Assembly (NCBI GenBank): GCA_963693085.1 | Contig: OY856409.1 | Span: 507,771,803 to 507,835,802 of the forward strand | From: Alisma plantago-aquatica | Taxonomy: Eukaryota; Streptophyta; Magnoliopsida; Alismatales; Alismataceae | DNA: 64,000 bases | Reading direction: 5' to 3' | Part shown: in pieces, positions 24,401-37,630 of the stretch | How the letters are laid out: each line of letters begins with the position of its first letter | Position numbering within the stretch: the stretch's first letter is position 1 | The notes under the pieces: generated by a model | Seen by the model: only the letters and a program-made list of their open reading frames with translations | Databases searched by the model: none | Told to the model about the DNA's origin: nothing | Position numbers and translations under genes: made by a program

Positions 24401-26676
24401 TTGCATGAAACTTGATCTAACGATGATCTATGCTACTTTATGACTTGATGATTTGTATAACACCAAATCTTGGTGGTAAAAACCCCATTTTGAGAGTGGA
24501 AGAAAAAGTAGGAAAAAAAATCGAGAGGTTGCTAATGATAGAAAATGAATGAGATTAGTTAGACTTTCCTTGTTTATGTTGATATTAGTTCCAAAAGCCA
24601 AAAATCAATCAAATGCACCTTCCTTTCTCTCCCCAAGAAGTAACAATAGTCATTCTTGCAAAAATTGATATTGTTGTCGGTATAATGCTGATTTCGATCA
24701 GTAGTGAAGCCAATAGTGCATTTTGCACCGACACAATTGAAGCATGGCGATATTGGCAGTATATGTGTGAGTATCGTTGATATTTGTGATCCTATCGGTA
24801 CATACATGTTTTCATAACCGACAAGGTCAGAATCAGTATTTCGATCGAAATATCGCTGATATCGACGATATCTAATTCTTAAAAACAACTACTAGAGGGG
24901 ATGATGCAAGGGGTACTTGCCACATCTATTGTGTCACACATGGGAGTCAAGAGTTGTGTAGCGGTAGTTCACGTGTGTTATCATCAAAGAGGATGACATT
25001 CATGACACTTTCCACTTCCATTGAGTCCCCATGGAAGTCTAATAGTCACACGGGGCAGTTCTTGTGTGTTTGCTTTGGGGATTTGGGGAGTGGGGAATTA
25101 GAGAGGAAAAATAACTTAAAGACCTAGGCATTTGACTAAATTGGTTGAGCTCCTCGGGTGCCCGTGTGATGAATTAGAGAGCATTCGCTTACCTTAGTTT
25201 TTCCCATGTGATGATTTTATTATACTAAGGATGGCGGTTAGATGATTAGAAATTCATGGACGGAGGACAAACAACTAGGAATCGTGCAATGAGTTATAAC
25301 TTTTGAGTGAAAATGGAGTGAGGGAGGGAGGGAGGGCTATAGATTGTGTAATGGGGTTTTGCTTTTCGTCTGTATCCTCTACCATATAATCATATAGAAA
25401 AATCTACCAGTAAGTGTGGATGACGGGATGGCCCAATAAAGCATGTATTCCACTCAATTTTGGCTTGGCCTTGTGCAAGTGCTCTCGAGTTCCACCTGAA
25501 CATGCCCGCAGACCCCAATTTAACGCACAAGTTTTGGATTGGTCTAGTCGGGGCTAGTTTTTTTGCTATACCTACAAGTACTTGCTTTTCAATATGTTGA
25601 ACCTAGCACATTCTTCCTTGCATAGTTTTTATTAAGAACAAGAATAAGATAATCACGTACTTGTTTTTGGAAAAATAGTACTACATCTAAGGATGTTTAC
25701 CAATGTGTGTGTGAACACAGGAACACACACAATGTGCATTATACTTGATTTCTTCGAGATCAAGTTCTAATGTATCTGTATAGGAGTAAACCTTGTAGTT
25801 GGATTTTTAGTTTTAGTTTTTAAATTCACTATTCATTCATTATTTATTTCTTTGTGTGATAAAGCAACAGGCAAATACATTTGCCCTTTGCATATGTAAC
25901 TATGATGCACCATATAAACATTTAACTCTGTCCCAAAAACATTATAGTGCAGCAAGCTTGGTTCCCCGCTTATTTCTAATTGCTTGGTGCAACATGCATG
26001 AGGAGGCTAAAGTGGGGGGGTGGGGGAGTGGAGTCAGTGAAATGGATACCATTTCCTCTGTATCTATCATTCATATCTTAAAACACATTCTCAATCGTGA
26101 CTAGTCTAAAATACTCTTACCAAAATACCTAGAGATACAGAGAGGACTGTGATGAAAGTAATAGAAACAACCTCTCCTTTCATCGATGAATGTGATCATA
26201 GTTGATGCACACATAACTACATATATATGATGATATGATAAGTGCAAGGGAGATAAGTTAGATATTTCTAGATGAGTACATCTACTTTGTCTTCAATTTG
26301 GTGTATGTACCTTGCATAAGAGTGATATCTCTCATTCTACTTCAATTTGGTGTATGTACCTCCATAAAAGAGTGATATCAATCTTTCTACTTCAATTTGG
26401 TGTATGTACCTTGCATAAGTAACATGTGAAGTGCAAGGGAGAGAAACTAGATATTTGTCATAACTTCTCTCTCTTTCTCCCCCCTAGCTAAATCTTTTCT
26501 ATTTCTTCTGGATTTTCTATCATGGTCTTCCATGTTTGGTTCATTAGATCTTTGTAGGAGTTATTTGTTATCTTTGCTTTCATTTTGAATTCATGCATGC
26601 ATGCCTAGAAGGAAAATAAAAAGAATATATATTTAGATAAAAGTATCTCATCTAAGGATTGATTTTTGTCATGCAG
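21456..26676. other. Unclassified noncoding region
   Basis: No gene recognised. 23,220-24,130 is rich in GTCGAAACAA / GGTCGAAAC-type words and resembles the CGACC-rich block at 12.7-15.0 kb in vocabulary, without a clear alignment. 24,650-24,880 holds repeated ATATCG/CGATAT words. Short ORFs throughout show no known domain. Confidence 0.5.
26291..26419 (+). repeat. Three-copy tandem repeat, 50-bp period
   Basis: Units begin at 26,291, 26,340 and 26,390 with CTTCAATTTGGTGTATGTAC, followed by a CATAA word and, in the first two units, AGAGTGATATC. It lies a few hundred bases upstream of the MYB-CC gene fragment. Confidence 0.9.
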
Positions 26677-27045
26677 AGCTTCACAAAAGGCCATCATGAG
26701 GGTTATGGGCATCAATGGACTCAGTTTGTATCATATCAAGAGTCATCTTCAGGTATTAAGGTTTTAAGTCCTTGGCTAGAAACACATTTCAGCAAGTATT
26801 GGCAAAAGAAGCATATGAAGTATTGTAGTTTTCTACCAATTTGAATCTTTATTGTATAAATATGATTTTTCACAAGCAACTAGAGAGGTACAACTTGATG
26901 TTAATATGTAGGACAAGATTTGGTATAAATTGGTTTTTTCTGATCAAAATAAATTCCTTTTGCAAATCTTTAGCAAGAAGTACCTCATTACAGAAGCTAT
27001 TCGGATGCAGATGGAAGTACAAAGGAGGTTGCATGAACAATGGAG
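26677..27045 (+). pseudogene. MYB-CC (PHR/GARP-type) transcription factor fragment, copy 1
   Basis: Two exon-like pieces of a PHR1-like regulator, a family of nuclear DNA-binding proteins best known from phosphate-starvation signalling. 26,677-26,752 encodes the second half of the GARP/MYB domain (KAIMRVMGINGLSLYHIKSH then LQ), bounded by TGCAG and a GTATT donor as in the usual exon 2. 26,987-27,045 encodes the coiled-coil core ITEAIRMQMEVQRRLHEQ, then TGGAG before GTATA; the family reads LHEQLE there, so one base appears lost. The first MYB exon (RWTPELH...) is not found upstream, and the pieces between are not open. It is a fragment or pseudogene. Confidence 0.72.
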
Positions 27046-27334
27046 GTATATGAATCTATTATAATTCATGAGGACCATAAATCTTAAGAATGCAACAATT
27101 ATTTGTTGAATTTCTTATGAATCATATGCATACTTTGACTTGTTTAATAAAAATTTAGACTTGAGAAATAGCACACGACCACTCCATGAAGTATGATGAT
27201 CAATAGAGAGGTAGGTCAAGTGAAGATGTTCTATTTGTACATGTGCACACAATTGATGGGCTTGGTTACTTTTTATGTTCATTTTTTCTACTTTATGATC
27301 TACAATATTGTTGGACTTATAAAGAATACTACAT

Positions 27335-27614
27335 CTTTGGGGTCATGGCTAGACACACATCTGAGTAATTATTAGAAAAGCAGCACATGAAAGTGTTGTA
27401 GTTTCCTACCAATTTGACCTGTCTAAATATCAATTTTCACGTGCAACTGGAGACATACAACCTACTGGTAATATGTAGGACTAGATTTGGTGGAAATTGA
27501 TATTCTCTTAATCAAAATAAATGCATTTTACAAATCTGCAGCAAGAACTACCACTTTGTAAAAGAATCTTCGATGCAAATGGAACTACAAAGGAGGTTGC
27601 ATGAACTTGTAGAG
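27335..27614 (+). pseudogene. MYB-CC fragment, copy 2 (tandem duplicate of the coiled-coil part)
   Basis: Sequence from 27,335 parallels 26,760-27,045, including intron-like parts (CTACCAATTTGA, AATATGTAGGA, ATCAAAATAAAT). It ends with MQMELQRRLHELVE before a GTATTTG donor-like site, a diverged LHEQLE motif. The MYB half is not repeated. This is a local duplication of a gene piece, with no evidence of function. Confidence 0.68.
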
Positions 27615-28813
27615 GTATTTGATTGTATTATATTTCATAAGGAGAGACTTTATGCAAAGTTTCATATTTAGAATATGTTTTTCTAGTACATATTTCTACA
27701 TCTATGCAGTATATTGTGTATGATCTTTTAAAGGAGGAAATCCAACAATGCTTACAATTGAAGATTATTGGTAGTTGCAACTGCAGTAGGAGCATCTTCA
27801 AACGCATCTTTTTCTTTTTGCATCTTAACGCAATTCCAAAACAAATATAAATGCTTATGGAAGTGGTAAATCTGTATGTAAAACGAAATAGTCATGAAAT
27901 GTATTGTTCACAAAAAAAGAGCATGAGTTTTTATATCATGAAAAGAGGACAAGTAGGTTGCGTAATGTTAAAGTTGGATGCTTGATATTTTTATTTATTT
28001 TAATGGTCTCAGATTCAACGGTTCCCCCTGCTATTTATGTACTTATTTTTTTATTCTTTGATGGCTCACATTCAATGGTTTGCAACCTTGATTTTGAGTG
28101 GCCCGTTGATTTTGCAAGAAAGTGTAATGGAGCTAGGGAGGATAGACCATCCTCCACGATGGCTTTAGAATCTGCCCTTCTACTGGTTGAACCTGCTGTG
28201 GAATCAACAGTTGCTACTCTCTAAAATATGTGATATTGTACTAGTGTTGGGAGGTAAGAATCAAATCCTCGGGGCATAATAAAACACAAAACCAGTTGTG
28301 TAGTATCTTGCTTAGGTTCAAATATGAAAATATTCAATGAGGCCTTGCTTGTTTTTGTACAGTACAATTTGTAGTGAATATACATGTTCTTCATTTTCCT
28401 TTTATGATGATAAGATGTTTCATAATCTAATTTTCTTATTTTGATAGAAATGATTGCTTGGTTATCATATTTGTAACCTTAATGTTGTTCTTTAAACATC
28501 ATATTTGTGCCAATAAAAATATCATAGGAGAGTTATATCTCCCGTTGAGATTTGGAATCTCACCTCGTAGGTTTTCGACATATTTTTAGGTGGATGTGCA
28601 TAAGGAGGTAGAGGTCGTGCGGTAGAGGTTGAGCAGCAGTAAGAAGGACAATAGCTGACAAGGTTGGAGATGTTAATGGTGGTTCTTTTGTTGTTAGAGT
28701 CCTACAGTCTTCTATGTACACTCAGGTTCTTGGGATAGTTTTTGGCTGAGTTTTGTAGATATGCTTTCGATAGGTGGTTTGGCTTGTATGTCCTTTTTAT
28801 GTATGAATATAGT

Positions 28814-28850
<37 letters not shown>

Positions 28851-30798
28851 TATATAGGATAGGCTTTCTTGTCACTGGTTGATGCATACATGGTAAGCAC
28901 TTGTGACATAAAAGGACTCATATGTAAAGGCTTTTGCTATTTTAAAGTTTAATAAAATGGTTTTCGAATTTCTAGTGTTTTCTAGTAATATGTTCGTTTA
29001 AGTTTTGTTTCTAGTTTTGAGTTATCTTGTGGGTTGTGGCGTGGGGTGTCACAACTACGATCCCCTCACACCCTATCACTACATGTATAAAAATTAGTGT
29101 CTCATCAACATGTGGTCTACAAACACATTAAGTTTTCCATGGGTACACATGTTAGGAAACCTATCATATCACAGAGGTAGTTCTACCATTTAAACATATA
29201 AAAATTATATCACACCAATTTCATTGGAAGTACCATATAACAATAGTGTATACATTTTTTGACCGCACTTATGTAATGGGTGATTTCAAGTTTGAGGGGG
29301 GCAACCTCATATGAATTCTTGATAACATGTGCATATTCAACGTTATATGACTCCAAGTACCTTCTCATGATCCATGGATCTCTACAAGAATAATTATTCA
29401 TGTACTCCAACTACCAAACACTATGGAAGTTCTACGTATCTAGGGTATACACTACATGATTAGGGTTTTACTCTTCACTTGGTCCAATTACTTATCTTTC
29501 AGGTCCGTTTCAAAAAATGAATACCATATTTCTTAATCTAACTGAATTAGATATCTACAACTTGTCCTTATTACATTGAGACAATATAAGAAATGGAGAA
29601 AGATTGAGTAGTATGCAATAAGAACATTGAATAGAAAGAACCAAAAATTATAGACATATATTCTCATACATTTATCAAACAACATCAAATTCTTGATCCA
29701 GACCAAATCCCTTTGGACTGATCACTTGGGGCATATGTCGCTCATTGCAATAGATACTCGACATTAGACTTAGATAAGGCATCAAAAGCATATTTTTCAA
29801 GCCATTTTCCTATTCATAATTCTTGTAAGCACATGATAGTACCACTTCTTTTATATGAGTTATCAACAATTATCACTTAAAGTAGGACATAACATGCTAG
29901 ATGGGAATCTATTTCTACTACAAGAGTAAGGGGTTACTAAACATAAGCATTACATATTAGATTTTTTCAAGAATCGGTAAGACTAATGCATGGAATAAAT
30001 TTTCATTTCTTTCACAATCCTTCATATAAATCATATGATGATTGATAACATTATCAACATTGGAGTATAAAAATCATGAGAGAATACCTCTATTGTTTAG
30101 GCCCCTAGCATTCTTTATATATTGAATATCCTCATACTCAATTACTTTCCAAATATCCAATTTAACCATGGACATAAACCTTGTCACCAACCTAATAGCA
30201 TCGACCTCAAGGCATATACCTACTTGTATATATGTAACCTCGAGTCTAGTATTTATTACTTAATTTAAATTGTTCCATTATCCCTGATTCAAGTTCACTG
30301 AAGACCATATGAAGTAATAATAAAAGAATAGGAATCACATGTATCCTAATTGGGAGGGAAGATCCCTAAAAGTACTAATTTCATAAGGAATTAACCTTTT
30401 TTAAGCAACCACCAATCATTAACTAAAGCTCCATTTGTGACCCTTGTTCATGCTTCCTTATTTTGTAAATGTATCATTATCATCCTCATATCATATAAAT
30501 CTAGAATCGTCACTAATTAAATCTTACACATAATTATTCTTTTCCAAGAAATTTTTATCTTACACAATGAAATTCCATATTCAGAGCATCAATAGCCATT
30601 TTTCTCTTTTCAAGTAGTAATATAACATGTGATGAATAAGAGTACAGATAGAATTGAACATGTCCCTTAATTGCTTAGTTTAAGTAATTAAGATTATCAA
30701 TTGGGGTACCATTTAGGAACACATAAGCATGCATGAATGAATTTCCTCAAAATTCTATCTTAGAGATTTATCATGTCTTGAAATTTTTTAGAAAAAGC
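27615..30798. other. Unclassified noncoding region
   Basis: No gene recognised. An open stretch at 27,904-28,224 has no known domain. A short (TA)n tract lies at 28,814-28,858. The rest is AT-rich single-copy-looking DNA up to the LINE target site. Confidence 0.5.
28814..28858. repeat. (TA)n microsatellite
   Basis: Short TA tract interrupted by a CATA, responsible for the YIYIYI-type artefact ORFs. Confidence 0.92.
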
Positions 30799-30814
30799 AA
30801 TTATGCATATAGGA
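30799..30814. repeat. LINE target-site duplication, left
   Basis: 16-bp word AATTATGCATATAGGA, repeated exactly at 35,787-35,802 right after the poly-A. Confidence 0.9.
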
Positions 30815-30880
30815 ATATGCATCACTCACAATAATTCACAAGTGTCACAATATTTTTAGTGGAGTAGAACCTATCGTGAG

Positions 30881-32161
30881 ATGGCTCCGTCTGGCGGCTC
30901 TGGCGACGGTGATGGCGAATCTCGGAAGGATGGCGGCGTAGGAGTGGGAAGAGTAGGAAGGCCTCCTCCCCTTGGCGTCCCTCGGAGACCTGATGCACGG
31001 AAGAAGCCCAGTGTTGTTGGGGTTGAGAAGGAACCTCACAGGTGGGCAGATCTGTTCCAAGAACCGGTGGCGGCTCAGGAGGCGGGAGGTCTGGAGGCGA
31101 AGAAGCTTATGATGCGTGAAGGGGCGATTGTATATCCGAAATCAATTGCGGAGAAGAATGCGAATAAGTGGAGTCAGACCACTGCTGGATACATAGTGGA
31201 TCTGAAGCCTCATTGGCCGTCTTTGCAGGACCATCTCTGAAATATCTGGAAGGCTAAAGGATCCATTAAGGTTATCTCGAGAGGAAATGGCTATTTCATA
31301 ATCAAGTTCTCTGAAGCAGAAGATATGGTGACGGCTATTGATAAGGGGCCGTGGTTCATAGCAGGTAAGCTGCTTATCCTGAAGAAGTGGATGCGGGGTT
31401 CGTCTCTGGAAAAACTGAAGCTAATGGAGGTTCTTGTTTGGGTGAGGCTCTTTGACTTACTGTTGGAACTCTGGGATGAAGACATCTTTGGGATGATAGG
31501 CTCATTTCTTGGAACTCCAATCAAAGTAGATAAAGATACTTTGGATTTCAAGCGACTGGAATTCGCAAGGATGTTGGTCCTTATGCCGGCTGTTTCAGAA
31601 TTTCCTGCTACCGTTCCATTGATCAGTGATGATGGTATTGAAGATACTATGAATATCCAATATGAATGGTATCCAAGCAGATGTAGTTCTTGTGGGACGT
31701 TTGGTCATGAAGAGGCAGGCTGTGAGGATCGTCTGGAGAAAGGGAAAAAGAGAATGGTGTGGATTCCAAAGAAGGTGGCGGACAAACCTGTGGAGGATGG
31801 TCAATCTGAGGTGGAGCCGTTTGTGGATGCTTCTGATATCCCATCTACTTCTGAGTTAGAATAAATGTCCAAAGATGATGTGCAAGGTGAGAAGGAGGAT
31901 ACTAATGTTCTGAATGGGGTAGTGGCAGAACTTACTCCAGTTAACAGTGCGGAGAAGAATGATGGCTTTATCCCTGTTAATCGAAGAAACAGGAGGAAGA
32001 CGAAGTCCCCTCCTAGAGGGCCAGCTAAATCCTTGGAGGTGGCATATCGATCGGGAGTTAACATTTCTCCAAATGCTTTTCAGAACCTGTTCGTTGATGA
32101 AGGAGAAAGGAGAGCTACTGAGGTTGACAGGTTTCCAACCGCAGCAAGCTCTAATGGTTAG
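30881..32161 (+). pseudogene. LINE ORF1: DUF4283 nucleic-acid-binding protein, two premature stops
   Basis: One frame runs from ATG at 30,881 to TAG at 32,159-32,161, interrupted by TGA at 31,238 and TAA at 31,862. ORF1 proteins of plant L1s bind the element RNA to form the particle used in retrotransposition. Visible: a glycine-rich basic N-terminus; DUF4283 spanning the first stop (GNGYFIIKFSEAEDM, DKGPWFIAGKLLILKKW, LGTPIKVDKDTL); then a CCHC knuckle CSSCGTFGHEEAGC; then a basic RRNRRKTKSPPRG stretch. An in-frame stop lies 24 nt upstream of the chosen ATG, which supports the start. About 426 codons in total, normal for the family. Confidence 0.88.
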
Positions 32162-35100
32162 TTCCATTACCATTTCCTCCTGGAATGTGCGTGGATTGAA
32201 TAGCCTTGGCCGTCAATCAGCACTTCAGGAGATGATGAAGGGGGATGATAGTTCGTTGGTGTGTCTTCTTGAAACTAAACTTAGACGGAGGAAGGTTGCT
32301 AAGACTATGAATAGGCTGTTTGGTAATGACTCGTGGATTTCTAACCAAGGGAGTCATGTGCTTGGGAGGATCATTATTGCTTGGACTAGAGAGGATATCA
32401 GAGTGAAGAAGGTTTGTGAATCTGATCAACTTCTTCATGTTCGTGTTTCTACTGAAGTAGGGGATTTTTTCTTATCTGCTATCTATGGCCATAACAACCT
32501 TAATAGGAGGAAGGAGCTCTGGGAGCTGATCAAGATTTTAAGTTCTGATGTTAATGACCCTTGGTTTATTTGTGGGGATTTTAATGCTGTTAGATTTGCT
32601 GAAGATAAGTTTGGTAATTATGAGCCTTGCTATGAGTCTATGATGAACTTTAATGACTGTATTCAGTATACTTCTCTGGTTGAATTGGATCTTAGAGGTT
32701 CGAGGTTCACTTGGGACAATAGGCAGGAAGGTGATAAACTTGTGATGTCAAAGCTCGACAGGGTCTTCTACAATCTTGAATTCCTTGATAAATTTCCTAA
32801 TCTCTGGGGGGAGGTTAAGGCCAATATGCACAGTGATCACAGATTTGTTGCTGTTTATCTGGATAATAATTCTACTAGGAAGAAAGCTCCTTTCCGTTTT
32901 GTTAATGCCTGGTATGATAGAGATGATTTCATGGATGTTGTGAAGGAAGCCTGGAGCATCAATGTGGATGGTAATCCCATGTATAGAGTCTGCAGAAAGT
33001 TGGATAATGTGAGATTCAGCTTGGCAAAGTGGAATAGGGAAAGAGTTGGTGACCTTACTGAAATAAGGAGGATGAAGGAGTATGAAGCGTGTTGTGCTCA
33101 AACTGCTGTTGATCTGGATCCGTCTAATTATAGGCTTGTAGAGGAGGCTGGCTCTAAAAGGAAGGAGGCGATGGTTGCTTATAATCAGAAAGAGTCTTTT
33201 CTTAAACAAAAGTCCTGTGTTAATTGGTTAAAGTTGGGAGATAGAAATTCAAAGTTTTTCTATTCTTCTATTCAAACTAGGAAAATGAGGAATTCTATTA
33301 GAAGTATTCTGGTTAATGGTGATAGATGTAATGACGAAGATAAGATTCATGATGAGTTTGTTAGTTACTATAATGATCTTTTTAACTCGTGTGGGGGTGG
33401 TGATTTCAGTTGGGATGATGAGGATTTCTTGTTTCCTACTCTTTCTAATGATCAGATTGAAGCTATTTCTGTTGTAGTTACTAGAGAGGAGATTGAGAAT
33501 GTGATTAAGAACAGTGATGGTGATAGGGCACCAGGCCCTGATGGCTTTAATTATACTTTCTATAAGAAGTGTTGGAGCATTGTGGGGGATGAGGTTGTGA
33601 GTGCTGTGCAAAATTTTTTCAGAAGTGGTCGGTTATTAAAAGAAGTTAACAGGACCTTTGTCACTCTCATTCCTAAACATAAAAATGCTATGGAGGTTAA
33701 GGATTGGCGGCCTATTTCTTTGTGTAATACTCTCTACAAAATTATTTCCAAAGTGATGGCCAACAGGATTCAACCTATTCTTCCTTTTATTATTAATAAA
33801 GCTCAGTGTGCGTTTATCAAGGGGAGGTCTATTACTGATGCTACGTTGTTGGTTAATGAGTTGCTGAATGTGATTATGAAGAGTTCTACTCCTAAGATCT
33901 ATATTAAGGCAGATCTCATGAAGGCATATGACTCGGTGAATTGGAAGTATCTTCAATTTGTCCTTGTTAAAATGAAGTTTCCTATCTGCTGGATTAATTG
34001 GATTTTAGAGATTCTTCATACTGTTAGTTTTCAGGTTCTAATTAATGGGGTGCCTTAAAAGAAATTTTGGCCGACCAATGGGATTAGACAGGGGGATCTG
34101 TTAGCTCCCTATCTTTTTGTTGTTGTTATGGAAGGTTTCTCTGCTTTATTTGCTCGGGAGATTAGAAGGAAGTCTGTTTTACCTCTAAGAGCTGGTAGTG
34201 ATTTTGAGATTTCTCATATCTTATTTGCTGATGATGTGGTGATTTTTTCGGATGGGAGGCTTGATTTTGTGACTGGTATCAGCAATATTATTAAGGAGTT
34301 TGGGAAGAGTTCTGGGTTGAATATCAGCAGCAGCAAATCGTCTTTCTTCTCCAATAGGGCTACGAATGATGCTATGGTGGAAACTGAGTTAAAGATTAAA
34401 AAGGAGATTCTCCCTGTTAAATATCTTGGGCTTCCTTTGTTCTGTGGAAGGCTCACCAGAAGTCTGTGTTCTCCTATTATTGATAAGATAAAAAATAAAC
34501 TGCAAGGTTGGAAATCGAAGCATCTTTCTTTTGCTGGGAGGTTGGATTTGGTGAATTCTACGCTTTCCTCTTTCCAATTATATTGGACAACATCTTTTCC
34601 TATTCCTGTGGCTGTTACAAAGGAGATTGATCGTCTGTGTAGAGACTTTCTTTGGGGAGGTCCAGAGAGCTTGAGAAGAAAATACATCTTGTGTCTTGGG
34701 AGCAGGTTTGTTTACCCAAAAAGGAAGGTGGTTTGGGTATTAAAAGGTCGAGGGACATTGTGGAAGCTTGTATGGTGATTAATCTCTAGAGTGTGGCTAC
34801 AAAAAAAGATAGGTTGTGGGTTCGATGGGTACATGGCAGATATCTTAAAGGTGATACAGTCTGGAGATGTAAAGTGCTTTCAAATTCTTCGTGGGTTTGG
34901 AAGCATCTGCTGTACTACAGAGATAATATAGCAAGTATGATTTCTTTCTCTGTAGGTAATGGGAATATGGTGAAGCTTTGGAGAGATCCATGGTTTAGAG
35001 GAGGTTACCTAGATAATTTTCTAGGTGAAGGGGCTATTATGAGAAGTGGAACGGGGAAGTTTGCCACTCTTAGTTGTTTGTTTGGGAAGGATGGATGGTC

Positions 35101-35674
35101 TACGACTAAGTCTAGACATTTGAGATTTATTATTAATCTTCTTCAAAAGTATATTGATCCCTGTTCTGAGGAGGAGGATTTAATTCTTTTGAATGGTGGA
35201 AAAGTTCATAACGTCAAAAGTGCTTGGAATATTATTAGACCAAGAGCTCCTTTGGTTGGATGGGCGGATTGGTTGTGGGGATCCAAAGGGCCTAGAAGAT
35301 ATGTGCTTAATGGCTGGAGATGTTTTCTGAATAAGCTTCTGACCTTGGACCATATGCAGAGCAGAGGTTACCATCTTCCCTCGAGATGTATCCTTTGCAT
35401 TGCGGATAGTGAGGATCTGTATCATATTATGTTCTGCTGTCAGTATGCAAAACGTGTTTGGAGGAAGGCTGCTGAAGATCTGTATATACCTCGTATACCG
35501 GATTCCTTTGGTAGTGTTTGCAGCATGGTTCTCATGAAACATAAAATTACTGTTCTTGCTGTGTTCCATGGCTTGTGGAGTGAAAGGAATTCAAGAATTT
35601 TTGTGGAGGTGAGCATTAGTGCAGATAGAAAGTGGTCATCTCTAAAGAAAGACATAGATCAATTACTTGTATAG
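32154..35674 (+). pseudogene. LINE ORF2: endonuclease-reverse transcriptase, disrupted
   Basis: The start ATG at 32,154 overlaps the last 8 nt of ORF1 in another frame and is followed at once by the endonuclease opening SSWNVRGLN. Endonuclease: CLLETKL, ICGDFNAVR, and HSDHR near 32,840. RT: DRAPGPDGFN, DWRPISLCN, KADLMKAYDSVNW, GIRQGDLLAPYLF, HILFADDVVIF. Tail: a zf-RVT finger (CILC ... HIMFCC) near 35,390-35,440 ending at 35,674. Defects: TAA at 34,056, a one-base loss in an A run near 34,720 (frame moves), and TAG at 34,787, probably from a Trp codon. The enzyme would nick target DNA and copy the element RNA onto it; as written it cannot be made whole. Confidence 0.92.
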
Positions 35675-35786
35675 TTTTTTCTCTTCTTTGTTAGATCTTA
35701 GTTTTATTTCTTTTGAGCTTGCTCGAGCTTTGTACATATTTTTTGATATATATAAAAAGGAGTCCCACGCTATTCCCGATCAAAAA

Positions 35787-35802
35787 AATTATGCATATAG
35801 GA
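35787..35802. repeat. LINE target-site duplication, right
   Basis: Exact match to 30,799-30,814, preceded by the A run that forms the LINE 3' end. Confidence 0.9.
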
Positions 35803-37630
35803 CAACAATATTTTGTGATTCTAAGAAATCTATCAATTTCATCTCAAACTGTAGGATTATGAATCACATGAGTGATTAAATATTTAGTTACTCTTAGATT
35901 AAGCCTTAAGATGTGTAGATACCTAAGGAGTAGCGGACAACATTACTTGAAGAATGAGATTTTAAGAAGAAAAAGCACAAACCTTGCTCCATATCTCCAC
36001 CTAACAACTCCAAATGTCCAACCTTACATGCACTAACTCCCAATAGGACAAAGAGGAAGAAAAGATAGGCTTTTAGATAGAGAGAAAAGTTTTTTGTTAT
36101 CAAACTAGAAGAACTTCATCCAAAGAGGGTAAAAAGGATACAAAAAGATAGAAACCATGAGAATAAAGTAGGAAACTTACATGGATTCTAGACAAGAATG
36201 GGCTAGATGATGATTCCTAAATTTTATCTTCCATAACATTGCTAGATCACAAAAAAGAAAGGGCTAAACCACTAAAAATGCCTTCTTCCAGCTCTAGTAG
36301 CGTCTCTTTAGATTTAAAAAAAAAGTTGTAGGTGCCTACAGTAAAAGGGAACACCACACATATATGGTCATAGGTAAGATAAAATTACATATAAGCCCAT
36401 GTAGATGCCACTTTGAGCCCTCCCATAAACATCATGTTAATTACAATGTCTAAAATCAACTCAAAGTAGTCATAATGCCTGCTTCACACTCAAGCAACAT
36501 GAATTGCCAAGCCCTAACACACATCGACCTTGCCCACTTCTTATATTCCTCATAGTATGCACTACTAAGAGATATAAAAGAATAATCTTCTATTGTTGGG
36601 GTCTAGAAGGGCTTCATGGGTGATGGTGATCAATACATAGACTTTACAATGGAGGGTGAAGCTTCAAGGTAATGTTTTTCATCTTTCCCAATAAGTGGGT
36701 TCCCCATATCATTCTACTTTGTTTCCTTAGATTTCTACATGTATGATATTATTTAATGCATTCTTCTTCTCACCTTCTTGACACTATATTTTACAACTGG
36801 TCTCAGTAGGATTTCTATAAATGTGATACACAAAATCTTGTTCCTTTATTGGTACTTGAAACATCTCATTTAGTGTTCCCTACTTCCATCCCTTCTACCT
36901 CTACAATATACTTGCAGGTTCTTCATTGATGTGTTCGTATTTGACTTGACATTATAGATTCACAACCTTATTCACTACGATCCATAACAGCATGGTTCTA
37001 CTTAAACCATCTTCCTCAATCCTCCCTCAATTTTCTTAGGTTTGAATACATCCATTCAAAAACTTTAGGTAGTTATGTACGTATCATTCATTTAATATGA
37101 TATGAATGGTGAGAGAATGTTTTCTTAATATAGAATTTTGGGGATAAGGTTTTCTTGAACATTTTTAACTTTAACTTTATTGCTTGATATTATTACACCA
37201 TATGTTTTCCATTATGACATTGTACATCTAGTAAAGAAGAATTATTACAAATTGTTGTAATAGAAAAATACCTCATACTAACTATTGAAGGCTTATATAA
37301 TTTTATAATGTAACTAAATTATAGTTGTAGATGTGTACTACAATGCATGAACCTATTAGGTTTATGTAGTAAGGTTAGGTATTAGCTAATTAGGTTGGTT
37401 TGAGTATAGCCTGGTAGACCATCTCAAAAATAACTTGTTGCATTTGAGTTGAATATACATTGAGGTTAGGCTTGGATTGATACAAATGTTGGCCAGACAC
37501 ACTATCCACAACCATGCCTCATGATGAAGATCACAACAAGGTTGGTGTTTATCAATGAGGTGTGGCACTTGATGGAGGCTTGAGTGAAAGAAATATTGTA
37601 AGAATGCAATGCAATGCCGAAATATAAGAA
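35803..37630. other. Unclassified noncoding region
   Basis: AT-rich DNA with no recognisable gene, RNA or element between the LINE and the MITE candidate. Confidence 0.5.

Larger units (their letters stand above)
30815..35786 (+). mobile_element. Near full-length plant L1 LINE, inactive
   Basis: About 5 kb, with perfect 16-bp target duplications and a short 3' poly-A (35,782-35,788). It has a 66-bp leader, ORF1 (DUF4283 plus zinc knuckle) and ORF2 (endonuclease, RT, zf-RVT). ORF2 starts inside the end of ORF1. Three in-frame stops in the RT/ORF1 modules, a fourth in ORF2 and one frameshift disable it. The intact target duplications and otherwise continuous frames suggest a fairly young insertion, though I cannot date it. 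Confidence 0.93.
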
